Part shown: positions 35,117 to 45,669 of the stretch, piece by piece
Numbering within the stretch: the stretch's first letter is position 1
Layout: every line of letters begins with the position of its first letter
Assembly (NCBI GenBank): GCA_030614785.1
Contig: JAUWTJ010000002.1
Location: forward strand, 62,001-126,000
Length of the DNA stretch: 64,000 bases
Source of the DNA: Alphaproteobacteria bacterium
Lineage (GTDB): Bacteria > Pseudomonadota > Alphaproteobacteria > M2410
Direction: 5' to 3'
Notes under the pieces: model-generated
Databases searched by the model: none
The model's input: only the letters and a program-made list of their open reading frames with translations
What the model was told of the DNA's origin: nothing
Program-made: the position numbers and the translations under genes

Positions 35117-35991
35117 AGTGCTTCTTCCGGCTCAGGAGCGCTCTTGTCTGCCGGCTTCATGGCAATGACGGCAACGCCTGTGAGCGTAATAAGAGCCCCA
35201 ATGGCAATACGCAAGGTCATCGGCTCACCAAGGAAGAAGACACCGCTCAAGATCCCGATGCAAGGCGCAAGCAGCAACATGGTGGATATGCGGGACACAT
35301 CATAGCGCTGAAGCAGATAGTAGACGCCGCCATGGCCGATAAAATTGGCACCAAAAACCATGAAGAGAATTGCCGCCCAGGGGATCCATGAGGACGAGCG
35401 GATCGCCTCAATCTGGCCTGACTCGAAGAGAAGTGAAGCCAACAAAAGACCTGGACAACTGACAATCGCAATCCAGACTTGAAGATCCATCACACCGATG
35501 CCCCTCAGCTTTTTCATCAGGACATTGGACGTAGCAACAAAGAAGGCGCAGGTCGCCACGATGATCAAACCGCCGATGTATTGGAATATACCCGGGTCAA
35601 AGGAAAGCACCATGACACCACCGAAGGCCAGAACCAGCCCGACAAGATAATGTGGCGACAAACGCTCACCAAGAAAAACAATGGACAGGATGACTGCAAA
35701 GGGCGCGTTGAGTTGAATAAAAACGGCTGCGGCCGATGCGGGCGCGAATTTCAATCCAAGAAAAAATAGGCCAAAATTCAGGGCGCCGCCCGTCAACCCC
35801 ACAAGCAGGACAAGGCGCATCTGACCTGGATGGCGTTTAATGAAGGGAAACAGGATCGCGATCACAAATGCAAACCGCAGTCCGGTCAACAGGAAAGGCG
35901 GCATTTCCATGAGGGCGAATTTTGCCACAGCGAAATTCGTTCCCCAAAACAGGGAGATTGCCAACAGCAGCCCGATATGACGCAACGGCAT
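35113..35991 (-). CDS. EamA-family (DMT) permease
   Basis: LFWGTNFAVAKFAL and second EamA repeat; tandem paralogue of previous ORF. Confidence 0.9.
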   Translation of the reverse strand: MPLRHIGLLLAISLFWGTNFAVAKFALMEMPPFLLTGLRFAFVIAILFPFIKRHPGQMRLVLLVGLTGGALNFGLFFLGLKFAPASAAAVFIQLNAPFAVILSIVFLGERLSPHYLVGLVLAFGGVMVLSFDPGIFQYIGGLIIVATCAFFVATSNVLMKKLRGIGVMDLQVWIAIVSCPGLLLASLLFESGQIEAIRSSSWIPWAAILFMVFGANFIGHGGVYYLLQRYDVSRISTMLLLAPCIGILSGVFFLGEPMTLRIAIGALITLTGVAVIAMKPADKSAPEPEEAL

Positions 35992-36102
35992 CAGCGCGCC
36001 CCTTCCCGAACAGTCCCTGATTTATTGAGAGTCACCCAGGGCTTTACGACAAAGTGCGGGATTTGGCAATAAAGGTCATCACCCGGCGGACCGCAAGGGA
36101 AG

Positions 36103-36834
36103 CTAGAGACCGCGCTGATCGGCGATCCGGTCCCAGGCAGCATTTATGGTCGCAAGGCGCTCATTGGCAAGGGCAACCATTTCTTCCGGTACGCCGCGGG
36201 CAATGGCCCGGTCGGGGTGGTTTTCGACCACCAGCTTGCGGTATGCCGACTTCAGCTCAGCGTCAGAGATTGTGCGTTCGACGCCCAGAATGACGTAGGG
36301 GTCGGCCTTGTCCTTACCCAAATGGCGTTCACGGATATGGGCAAAGCCAAACTCGTCAAACCCAAAGATTGCCGCCACATGTTCCAGATAGGCCATCTCA
36401 TCTGGATGCATGACCCCGTCTGCCATGGCGATATAGAACAGCCCGTCGAGCACATCTTCGAGGGTCTGGGCGCGCTCGCCGAACAGCTTTACCAGTTGGG
36501 CGGCGTAGAGCTCATACCCGGCAACATCCTGATGAGCCAGCTGAAAGATCTTTTGAACATTGGCGTGTTCATCCTGGCTGACGTCAAAGACCTTGTTGAA
36601 GGCCCGAACTTCGTCTTGAGTCACGACACCATCGGCCTTTGCCATTTTGGCCGAAAGGGCAATAACCCCCATGGTAAAGGCGACTTGCCGCGTATGTTCC
36701 GTAGCCCGTTCGCGAATGCTCAGAATGTCTTCGTCATAGCCGTAGTGTCCGGCGACGGCACCCAGCAACGCACCTATGGGGCCGCCAATCGCAAGCCCGA
36801 TGCCCGCCCCGGCAATTTTTCCAAAAATAGACAT
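36103..36834 (-). CDS. TerB/DjlA-like protein with C-terminal DnaJ domain
   Basis: TerB-like KMAKADGVVTQDEVRAF; J-domain DPYVILGVERTISDAELKSAYRKLVVENHPDRAIARG. Confidence 0.9.
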   Translation of the reverse strand: MSIFGKIAGAGIGLAIGGPIGALLGAVAGHYGYDEDILSIRERATEHTRQVAFTMGVIALSAKMAKADGVVTQDEVRAFNKVFDVSQDEHANVQKIFQLAHQDVAGYELYAAQLVKLFGERAQTLEDVLDGLFYIAMADGVMHPDEMAYLEHVAAIFGFDEFGFAHIRERHLGKDKADPYVILGVERTISDAELKSAYRKLVVENHPDRAIARGVPEEMVALANERLATINAAWDRIADQRGL

Positions 36835-37179
36835 AGCTCTCAGTCCGCCGCGAAAACTTGACCAAAATGAGGCACAAGGCCCCTTCGAGCCACCCTCGCA
36901 GAACAAGTCACTTCAATTGTGCACTCGTCACACCCGGAATGACGTAAGGCTCCATGTGTGTTCTTGCAAGGTGCGCGTCAAATAATAATTCAAAAGCTGC
37001 ACAGTGCGAGCCACACGCTTGAACCACTTCCATGTGCGCCGAATGCGAACTCCCGGCGGGATATCATGGATACAACCTTTACGCCATGGCAACCTGCGCC
37101 TTGTTGTGGTCAAATTCGGTTGGTCAAATGCCTCTGACGAGCGATGATCGAGAATAATGCAGGTTGAGGGGGAAACGGG

Positions 37180-37635
37180 ATGAGGTGGCGGCGACCGCAT
37201 TTTATGTCCACCCTTCAAGGCCTTGCTCTTGCCCTGACGGTGTGGATGGGCCTGTCCTTTTGCGGTGTCAGGGGGCTGGTCACTGCGCTGCGTCCCGACA
37301 TGGGGGGTTGGTTCCTGCTCTCTGTCCTCATTTGGCTGGCATTTCCCGCCATCTATCTGCTTGATTTCATACGTTTTCGTTATGTGAAGTGGGTTGCCCT
37401 TGTTGTTGGACTTGTGATGCTGGGGATCGAATACTCAGCTCACTGGCACGGGCTAATATTCCCGGGCTCTGAAGCAGAAATCGCAAACTATTACGCCTGG
37501 TACAACAAGCTGTATTTCTTCGGGCCGTTTGATGACCGCATTGCACCTGATCTCTATTATGTCATTCTCGATTTCATGATCTTCGCTCTCGTCTGGATCG
37601 CAATCAAGCGGGTCGCGCTAAGGGCGTATCACTGA
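37180..37635 (+). CDS. Hypothetical membrane protein
   Basis: Four hydrophobic segments, isolated ORF. Confidence 0.65.
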   Translation: MRWRRPHFMSTLQGLALALTVWMGLSFCGVRGLVTALRPDMGGWFLLSVLIWLAFPAIYLLDFIRFRYVKWVALVVGLVMLGIEYSAHWHGLIFPGSEAEIANYYAWYNKLYFFGPFDDRIAPDLYYVILDFMIFALVWIAIKRVALRAYH

Positions 37636-38090
37636 TCACCGGAGGTGCGGACCGCCTTACGCACTATCTCGTCAAGCACCGACAGGAAGCGTGACCTGTC
37701 CTTTTTGTCGAAGGGCTTGTTGGTGCCTTTGATGGTTCCCATGTCCCGGAGATCCTGATTGAGAGTACGCATGGCCATGGACATGCCGATGTTATCATCG
37801 GAAAAGGGCTTGCCATTGTGGCCCAGAACGCTTGCTCCCTTTTCCAGACATCGCGCGGCGAGCGGAATGTCGGCAGTAATCACAACGTCGTTTTCTTCCG
37901 CACGTTCGGCGATCCAGTCGTCAGCCGCGTCAAATCCGTCTGATACGACGATCTTGTGGACCTTAGGACCCACATCCAGCCGCAGCCATTGATTGGAGAC
38001 AAGATAGACCTCGAGATTGTATCTTTCTGCAACTCTGAAAACCTCTTCCTTCACCGGGCAGGCATCAGCATCAATTAAAATATTTACCAT
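37629..38090 (-). CDS. YaiI/YqxD (UPF0178/DUF188) family protein
   Basis: ILIDADACPVKEEVFRVAERY, IVVSDGFDAADDWIAERA, VITADIPLAARCLEKGA. Confidence 0.93.
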   Translation of the reverse strand: MVNILIDADACPVKEEVFRVAERYNLEVYLVSNQWLRLDVGPKVHKIVVSDGFDAADDWIAERAEENDVVITADIPLAARCLEKGASVLGHNGKPFSDDNIGMSMAMRTLNQDLRDMGTIKGTNKPFDKKDRSRFLSVLDEIVRKAVRTSGDQ

Positions 38091-38304
38091 AATCCCTCTT
38101 GATGGTCACTCATTTGGCACCTCCGCTATTTCCGTTAACCATCTTTATTTACCATAACATCCGTCTACGTCCTATCAAAGTGTCAGAATTCTTTACATCT
38201 CAATTATAGTTAACGCGCAAGCCCTTGATTTTCCGCTATAATTTTTATGGCCTCAAAATTGCTTCGTTTGGTTGAGTCGAAATAACACGAGTAGGGTATC
38301 GATT

Positions 38305-38541
38305 ATGCGTATTTCATCATTTGGCCGAACTGCCGCCGGAGCGGCGCTTGCGATTATCCTTCTGGGTTCCACTCCCTCCCAGGCGGTTACTTCGGGTTGC
38401 GAAACAGAGGGGCAGACCCTGCAGGAAGTTGGACGCACCGGGGCAGATGGTTGCAGCTCCGTGCCGGAGCCTGGCATCCTCGGGTTACTTGGAATGGGTC
38501 TTGTGGGGATCTACCTTGCAGGACGGCGCAGGAAGCCGTGA
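38305..38541 (+). CDS. Very small PEP-CTERM sorting-domain protein (78 aa plus stop)
   Basis: Signal peptide, short Cys-containing linker, VPEPGILGLLGMGLVGIYLAGRRRKP. Confidence 0.8.
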   Translation: MRISSFGRTAAGAALAIILLGSTPSQAVTSGCETEGQTLQEVGRTGADGCSSVPEPGILGLLGMGLVGIYLAGRRRKP

Positions 38542-38567
38542 GCTGCAATTAAATTGCGATTTCGATG

Positions 38568-38591
38568 AGGGTGGCCCAGGCCACCCTTTTT
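38568..38591 (+). terminator. Rho-independent terminator of PEP-CTERM gene
   Basis: GGGTGGCC-ca-GGCCACCC-TTTTT. Confidence 0.8.
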
Positions 38592-38678
38592 ATTGATCTG
38601 ATGTTCAGGGAATGTGAGATCTGGCAAGTATTTCCCCAAGGATAACGAGGCCAGGGACATATGCGAAGCAGGCTCAAC

Positions 38679-39521
38679 TCAGCCCCTGCCCAGAAATTCT
38701 CTCACTAGCCGTTTGGTGTTCCATTCTTCTCTCACCAGGGAGTCAGGAATCTTCTCACGAATTTTCTCGTGAAATTCAGGCAGGCTGGTCCAGTGAAGTC
38801 CTGGACGCAGGTGATGGGCTGTATGGAACCCCAGGTTCCAGGAGAATGCGTTGTATAACGGATCGAGAATATTGTGGGTCGCCTTGTAGGGGTCTTCGGT
38901 GTCGAGCCCGGCATGATGCCCATAGGTCGTATCAACCAGGAAGAACAGCGCTATCGTCATTGGCAGAACAAAGATCAGACACGCCTTCAGAGGTGATCCC
39001 AATATAAAGGCCGTGAGCAAAAGACTGGAGACACCAAGGAAAGCCAAAAACCTGTAGAAGATCGGCCTGTGCGTAAGGCCAACCCGGAAAGCTTCAGGGT
39101 AAATCATTACTGTATTGCGCAAGCAATACCAGGTGCGGCCCATAACGTCACCATTGCGCTTCTTCCACGGTGAGGTGTCCGTGGATTGATCCATAAACCT
39201 TTCGTGGTGGCCAATATTGTGATGCAGGGTCCATGTGAAAGGCGTCGTGCCGGTTTGCAGGAACAGGACGCATTCATAGATCCGATTGAGCCAGGCGCTA
39301 CGGAATGTCATGCAATGATGATGATTGTGATTGAGCGCGCTGGCGGAGAATTGAAACGGGACAAGGGCCGCAACCGCAACAATGACTATGAAGAGGTTCT
39401 CAACCAGAAAAAACAGACTCATCTGGATCGTTGCAATAATGAGGGTGAAGACCACCCCTTTCCAGTCTCTGATATTTCGCAGCATTTGAATTTGTCCTTT
39501 CACGCTTCCTCGCCTCTGCAA
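38679..39521 (-). CDS. Membrane fatty acid desaturase
   Basis: His boxes HNHHH, HHNIGHH, HTAHH. Confidence 0.9.
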   Translation of the reverse strand: MQRRGSVKGQIQMLRNIRDWKGVVFTLIIATIQMSLFFLVENLFIVIVAVAALVPFQFSASALNHNHHHCMTFRSAWLNRIYECVLFLQTGTTPFTWTLHHNIGHHERFMDQSTDTSPWKKRNGDVMGRTWYCLRNTVMIYPEAFRVGLTHRPIFYRFLAFLGVSSLLLTAFILGSPLKACLIFVLPMTIALFFLVDTTYGHHAGLDTEDPYKATHNILDPLYNAFSWNLGFHTAHHLRPGLHWTSLPEFHEKIREKIPDSLVREEWNTKRLVREFLGRG

Positions 39522-39645
39522 GGCCGGTCCGACTCAGGCAAAGTTATACCCGCAATTATGCTCAAAAGGTTAATCAGGATTAATTATCTTTCCAGAATCT
39601 GAGTTGAATTACCTTGCCCCACACCCGCCCCTAAAGAAACCCTTT

Positions 39646-40245
39646 TCAACGGGCGTGATCTGCAGTCACGAGCGCGCTGAGCCGTTCAATATCTGCTGCC
39701 TCCACGATCATCCGGGCCAATTGATAACTGAACCCCGCCCTCGCAAACGAAGCAAGTTCCCGCCTTGCCTTGTCCTCATCGGGCTTTGAGGTTCTGTAGG
39801 GGCCAAAGCGGCGGCGACGGGCGTAAGCAATCGCTGCCTCGAGTTCCAGGCTGTCGCCTTTTTCTTCCCTCAGCGCGTCAAGCGCCGCATTGATATCGGC
39901 GTCCCCAACCCCCTTTTGTTTCAGGGTGCCGCGAATCACGCGCTCTGATTTGCCGGACCTGTGCAGGGAGAACGTTCGTGTCAGAGCGTATTCCGTATCA
40001 TTGACGAGCCCGAGGCGGACGCATTTAGCGACCGTTGCCTCGATCCAGTCTGTCTGCTCCGGGGATGGTGCCGCATGTCCCTCATTGCGCCTGCGGACCT
40101 TGCGCTCAAGAACGCGTCCCAGATTTTCGGCGCAGGACGCATAACGTCCCAGATAGTATGTGGCGGCGTTCTCAAGATAGCGCGCGGTGACAGGGCGCTT
40201 CTCGCGCTCTTTCGCCTTGTCCTCTTTTTTCCCGAAATCCTTCAT
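39646..40245 (-). CDS. recX: RecX-family regulatory protein
   Basis: YLGRYASCAENLGRVLERKVRRR, GKSERVIRGTLKQKGVGDADINAAL. Confidence 0.8.
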   Translation of the reverse strand: MKDFGKKEDKAKEREKRPVTARYLENAATYYLGRYASCAENLGRVLERKVRRRNEGHAAPSPEQTDWIEATVAKCVRLGLVNDTEYALTRTFSLHRSGKSERVIRGTLKQKGVGDADINAALDALREEKGDSLELEAAIAYARRRRFGPYRTSKPDEDKARRELASFARAGFSYQLARMIVEAADIERLSALVTADHAR

Positions 40246-40324
40246 CGGCGAACCTTACACGGGCTCCTCACGGCATGTCACCAATGTCATTGCACCCCGG
40301 GTCACTGCCCGATAAGACTCAGAA

Positions 40325-42901
40325 ATGTCTAAGGAAAATGACAAATATCAGATCTGGATCGACCGTGGTGGCACGTTTACCGATGTCGTAGTGCGCTCGC
40401 CTGGCGGGTCGATTGAGGCCCTGAAGCTGCTTTCCGAAGACCCGGCGCATTACGGCGATGCGGCGATTGAGGGGATCAGGCGGAGCATGGCGCTGGCACC
40501 CGCGGACCCGATCCCGACAGATCTCATTCATTCGGTCAAGATGGGGACGACCGTCGCGACCAATGCGCTGCTGGAACGCAAGGGCGCGCCGACGGTTCTG
40601 GTCACGACGCGCGGGTTTCGCGATGCGCTGGCCATCGGCTATCAGCACCGCCCGCACCTTTTCAAGCTCAAGATCGAAAAGCCGGAATTACTTGCATCGC
40701 ACATTATTGAGGTTGATGAACGCGTCTCGGCCCAGGGCGAGATGCTTGAACCACTTGATCTTGATGGCGCCAGGGCGGGGCTCGCGGCAGCCTTTAATTC
40801 GGGCTACCGTGCCATCGCCATTCTCCTGATGCACGGCTATCGCTACACCGCCCACGAAGAAGCCCTTGCGGCCCTGGCGCGTGACATCGGTTTTGCGCAA
40901 GTCTCCACTTCGCATGAGGTCAGCCCCCTGATGAAGTTCGTCTCACGCGGCGATACAACAGTGGTTGACGCCTATCTGTCCCCCATCCTGCGCGCCTATG
41001 TTGCCCGGGTCGATGACAACCTGGAACGCGAGGGGACCGACTGCTCGCTCATGTTCATGCGCTCCAATGGCGGACTGACGGCGGCAGAGCTGTTGCAGGG
41101 CAAGGACGCCATTCTTTCCGGCCCCGCAGGCGGCGTTGTTGGTATGGTCAAGACCTCCGAGCTTGCAGGTTTTACCCGCGTCATCGGTTTTGACATGGGC
41201 GGTACATCGACAGATGTTTCTCACTACGCGGGCGAATTCGAACGAGCTTTCGAAACCGAGGTTGCGGGCGTGCGGATGCGCGCGCCGATGATGCAGATCA
41301 ACACGGTAGCGGCTGGCGGCGGGTCGATCCTCTCATGGGACGGCGCACGGCTGCGCGTCGGGCCGCAGAGCGCGGGCGCGGACCCGGGCCCCACCTGCTA
41401 TCGCAAGGGTGGGCCGCTAACGGTTACCGACGCCAACGTCATGCTGGGCAAACTTGCACCGGAATTCTTCCCGCATGTCTTCGGACCTGATGCCAATGAG
41501 ACCATCGACCGGGCCGTGGTCGAGGAGAAGTTCGCAGAACTTGCCGGCGAGATTGGCGGCCTGTCGCCGGAAGAACTCGCAGAAGGCTTCATCAAAATTG
41601 CTGTCGAAAACATGGCGCAGGCGATCAAGAAAATCTCCGTAGCGCGCGGCTATGATGTGACGGGTTACGTGCTGACCAGCTTCGGCGGCGGCGGTGGACA
41701 GCATGCCTGCCTCGTGGCGGACAGTCTTGGCATGGAAAAGGTTCTCCTGCACCCGCTTGCCGGCGTTCTTTCTGCCTACGGGATGGGGCTTGCGGAAATC
41801 CGCGCGACACGGGAGCGTGCCATTGAGTCGCGGTTGAATGAAGGCGCGCTCGCGCAAAGCGATCGGATCTTCACGGGCCTGGAAAGCGAGACGGCCGGCG
41901 AACTGGAGAGCCAAAAGGTAGACGTCGGGGATGTCCGCCATCACCGCCGCCTGCACATACGCTTTGAGGGAACCGATACGTCCCTTCCCGTTCCGTTCGG
42001 CGCGCTGACCTCGGTGCTGGCTGATTTCCGCAAGGCTCATCAGGCGCGGTTCGGGTTTCTCCCCGAGAGCAAGGCCATGATCCTTGAGGCCGTCGAGCTG
42101 GAAAGCGTTGGTCCGGGCGCAGATCCGGAGGAACCCGAATACGCGCTCACAGAGGGCGCGCCCCAGCCCCGGGGCCAAACAAGGATGTTCGTATCAGGCG
42201 CCTGGACCGAGGCGCCCGTTCTTGACCGACAGGATTTGAAACCTGGTCACAAGGTTACCGGCCCGGCGATTATCACAGAACCCAACTCGACAATCGCTCT
42301 GGAACCTGGCTGGTGTCTTGACGTGACCAGACTTGATCACCTCCTTTTGACACGCGCCGAAAAACTTGCCCGGGTGAAAGCCATCGGCACCGAGGCTGAC
42401 CCGATCATGCTCGAGATTTTCAACAATCTCTTCATGAGCATCGCCGAGCAGATGGGCTTTACCCTCGAAAAGACTGCGAGCTCGGTCAATATCAAGGAGC
42501 GGCTCGACTTTTCCTGCGCGGTTTTCAATACAGAGGGCGCGCTTGTCGCCAATGCGCCTCACATGCCGGTGCACCTGGGCTCCATGGGAGCCAGTGTTGC
42601 CGCAGTCATCAAGCAAAATGCGGGCGCAATTTCGAAGGGTGACGTTTTCGTTCTCAATGCACCCTACAACGGGGGAACACACCTTCCCGATATTACTGTT
42701 GTCACGCCGGTTTTTAATGCAGCGGGTACGGATCTCCTGTTTTCACGGCCTCGCGCGGCCATCATGCGGACATCGGCGGCATCTCTCCTGGCTCCATGCC
42801 GGCGCACTCAAAGCTGGTCGGGGAAGAAGGCGTTCTCATCGACAATTTCAAGCTGGTTGATTCAGGTCATTTCCGCGAGGAGGAAATCCGGGCGCTGCTG
42901 A
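40325..42901 (+). pseudogene. 5' part of HyuA-HyuB fusion (5-oxoprolinase-type hydantoinase), frameshifted near 42740
   Basis: HyuA IDRGGTFTDVV, FDMGGTSTDVSHY; start of HyuB domain then out-of-frame tail. Confidence 0.85.
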
Positions 42902-43962
42902 CAAGTGGTCCCTGGCCAGCACGCAATCCGGAGCAGAACATTGCCGACCTCAAGGCGCAGATCGCGGCTTGCGAAAAGGGTGCGCAGGAACTTCTGAAAA
43001 TGGTGGATCAGTTCGGACTCGATGTGGTCCGCGCCTACATGAGGCATGTTCAGGACAATGCCGAAGAAGCGGTGCGCCGGGTCATTGATGTGCTGGAACC
43101 TGTGAGCACCACCCACCGGATGGACGGCGGCATGGAAATCCATATTGATATTCGTGTAGATCGGGCGGCGCGCGAGGCGACCATCGATTTCACCGGGACC
43201 TCGCCGCAACAGGCGAACAATTTCAATGCGCCGTCGGCCATTGCCCGCGCCGCTGTCCTCTATGTCTTCCGCTGCCTTGTCGACGATGACATTCCGCTCA
43301 ATGCCGGGTGCCTCAAGCCGCTCAATATTATACTGCCGGAAGGTTCTCTGGTTTGCCCCGCCTACCCCGCTGCAGTCGTTGCCGGAAACGTTGAGACCAG
43401 CCAGGCCATGGTCGATGCGCTGTTTTATGCGGTGGGCGCGCTGGCCGGGGCGCAGGGCACGATGAACAATCTCACTTTTGGCAATGAGACCCATCAATAT
43501 TACGAGACCATTTGCGGCGGCGCAGGCGCGGGCAACGGATTTGACGGGGCGGACGCGATCCACACCCACATGACCAACTCGCGGCTGACAGATCCCGAAG
43601 TGCTTGAATGGCGCTTTCCTGTTTTGCTCGAGGATTTCCACATTCGCCGAGGCTCTGGCGGCGCGGGCCACTATCGCGGCGGCGACGGCACGGTGCGGCG
43701 GATGAAGTTTTTGGAGGAGATGGATCTTTCCATTCTGTCGATCAACCGCGAACATGGTCCCAGAGGCCTTGCCGGTGGCGGCGATGGTGCGGCTGGTGTG
43801 AACCGGGTGATACGGTGCGATGGTTCCATAGAAGCCTTGAGGGGTTCGGATGCGACGCATATGAACGAAGGCGATGCCATCGAGATTTCAACACCTGGCG
43901 GCGGCGGGTATGGTGAGCAAGTCCCTCTCCCTCCGGGAGAGGGTGGCATCGCGAAGCGATGA
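42742..43962 (+). pseudogene. 3' part of the same hydantoinase/oxoprolinase (HyuB), -1 frame relative to the first ORF
   Basis: Frame from 42742 reads FTASRGHHADIGGISPGSMPAHSK, the expected continuation. Confidence 0.85.
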
Positions 43963-44055
43963 CGGGTGAGGGACTGGCCTCACAAAGCATTCGGGCGGTT
44001 GCAACATCGCCCCTCATCCGGCGCTTCGCGCCACCTTCTCCCACGAGGAGAAGGA
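43923..44055. repeat. Inverted pair of dispersed-type repeat units (CCCTCTCC..GGGAGAGGGTGGC..CGAAGCG..TGAGGG)
   Basis: Left unit 43923-43973; right inverted unit about 44010-44055 (revcomp CCTTCTCCTCGTGGGAGAAGGTGGCGCGAAGCGCCGGATGAGGGG). Confidence 0.8.
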
Positions 44056-44071
44056 CGAGAAAGGAACACAC

Positions 44072-44749
44072 ATGAAAACAATCCTCATCACCGGAGCCAA
44101 TCGCGGCATTGGCCTCGAACTTGCCAGGCGGTATGCCAGCGATGGCGACAAGGTGCTCGCCTGTTGCAGAAACCCGCAAGAGGCCACAGATCTCAAGGCG
44201 CTCGAAGGCGTCAAAGTTTTCCAGCTTGATGTCACGGACGGCGCTTCGGTCAAAGCCCTCAAGGCAGATCTTGGCGATATGCCCGTCGATATTCTGATCA
44301 ACAATGCCGGTATCAATCTTGAGCCGCAGAGTTTTGAAGAGATGGACTTTGACAAATGGGAAGAAACCTTCCGGGTCAATTCCATCGGCCCGTTCCGCGT
44401 GGTTCAGGCTCTGATTGACAATGTGAAGGCGGGCAAGGACAAGAAAATCGTCACTATCTCGAGCAAGATGGGTTCGGTCGGCAATGTCTACTATGGCGGC
44501 GCCATCGCCTATTCGTCGTCCAAGTCTGCGGTCAATATGGTCACCAAAATCCTCGCAAATCGCTTCCGCGACGACGGCATCATCGCCGTGCCGCTGCATC
44601 CCGAATGGGTGCGCACCGATATGGGCGGACCCGGCGCGCGGATCTCGGCAGAAGAAAGCGCGGCCGGACTGCGCAAGGTGATTGCAGGACTGACCTTGGC
44701 AGAGAGTGGGCGGTTCTTTCAGTATGATGGTGAAGAACTGCCGTGGTAG
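44072..44749 (+). CDS. Short-chain dehydrogenase/reductase
   Basis: ILITGANRGIGLELARRYA, LINNAGI, YSSSKSAVNM. Confidence 0.92.
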   Translation: MKTILITGANRGIGLELARRYASDGDKVLACCRNPQEATDLKALEGVKVFQLDVTDGASVKALKADLGDMPVDILINNAGINLEPQSFEEMDFDKWEETFRVNSIGPFRVVQALIDNVKAGKDKKIVTISSKMGSVGNVYYGGAIAYSSSKSAVNMVTKILANRFRDDGIIAVPLHPEWVRTDMGGPGARISAEESAAGLRKVIAGLTLAESGRFFQYDGEELPW

Positions 44750-44753
44750 AGTA

Positions 44754-45617
44754 TTACCCGCTATCGGCCGCAAAATTGATCGCCACAAAGAACGCGAAAC
44801 AGGCCAAGACTGTCACAATATACATACCATTGCCGGGTGTCGCCTTTTCATCTGAAATGCTCTGAATCGGCCTACTTTCCGATTCTACCGATTCCTTATC
44901 AGGTGCATCAGGACGAATGTACTTGAAGTATAACAACCATACAGCAATCAGCGTGACCGGGACCATGATAGAGGCAATTGTCATCACCATCATAGCGTCA
45001 AAACCATCAGTCGCTAGCTGAGGATTGCCGGCCATACCCACGAAGACCACAACAACCAACCCACCCCACAAACTCAATGGCAGCAGGATAACAAGCAACC
45101 CTCGAAAGATGATCAAGAATGACTGCCATCCACTCCAACCGCCCATAACGGAGAGAATTCTCATGATCAAGGCTACACGCCATAAAGCAACAATCAGTAG
45201 CAAGACCATGTTCGCTGTGAACGCACCCTTTGCACCCCATAGAGGCTCCGCCGGAAATCCATAGAACCAGGCAAGAGGCGCCGTGAGCCAGTAAATACCC
45301 AAGTAAGAACGAAATGGAATAGTACGACTGCTTCCATTGCCCCACCGCCTCCTGGAAGCAGAAACAATGAACGCATACAGTATTGAAGCGCTTACGATCG
45401 AAGCAAGGAAAGGGGTGAAAAGATTAAATAGGAAGCCGCCTGCGGTTACTTCAAGCCATGCGGTCCTTGCAATCCCCGCAGATACGACCATGAAACCTCC
45501 GATCTCCAGCAGTTGTTTTGCTGAACAGACCTTTCGTATCGCCTCTTTTTGCCCGACTAGAAAAAGACCGTAATCTTTCAGGGAAATTTCTTCTGACAAG
45601 TAACCACCGGTATCCAT
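44754..45617 (-). CDS. Hypothetical polytopic membrane protein
   Basis: Six or so hydrophobic segments; no recognised family. Confidence 0.6.
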   Translation of the reverse strand: MDTGGYLSEEISLKDYGLFLVGQKEAIRKVCSAKQLLEIGGFMVVSAGIARTAWLEVTAGGFLFNLFTPFLASIVSASILYAFIVSASRRRWGNGSSRTIPFRSYLGIYWLTAPLAWFYGFPAEPLWGAKGAFTANMVLLLIVALWRVALIMRILSVMGGWSGWQSFLIIFRGLLVILLPLSLWGGLVVVVFVGMAGNPQLATDGFDAMMVMTIASIMVPVTLIAVWLLYFKYIRPDAPDKESVESESRPIQSISDEKATPGNGMYIVTVLACFAFFVAINFAADSG

Positions 45618-45669
45618 TTAAACTACCCAAGATTACCTTAGGTGATTGCATATTCTACTGCAACCGCGC

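Noticed and set aside
34127-35991. Tandem EamA genes as a novel transport system
   Set aside because: Ordinary paralogous DMT permease pair.
36926-36944. CGTCACACCCGGAATGACG inverted repeat near 36.9 kb
   Set aside because: Short 5-bp arms; too weak alone to call a repeat or operator.
42737-42745. Programmed -1 frameshift site in hyuAB
   Set aside because: G TTT TCA does not fit a canonical slippery heptamer; mutation or sequencing error is more economical.
42862-43860. 332-aa minus-strand ORF inside hyuB
   Set aside because: Antisense to conserved HyuB sequence.
43742-44788. 348-aa minus-strand ORF across the hyuB/SDR region
   Set aside because: Spans antisense of two genes plus the dispersed repeat; not coding-like.
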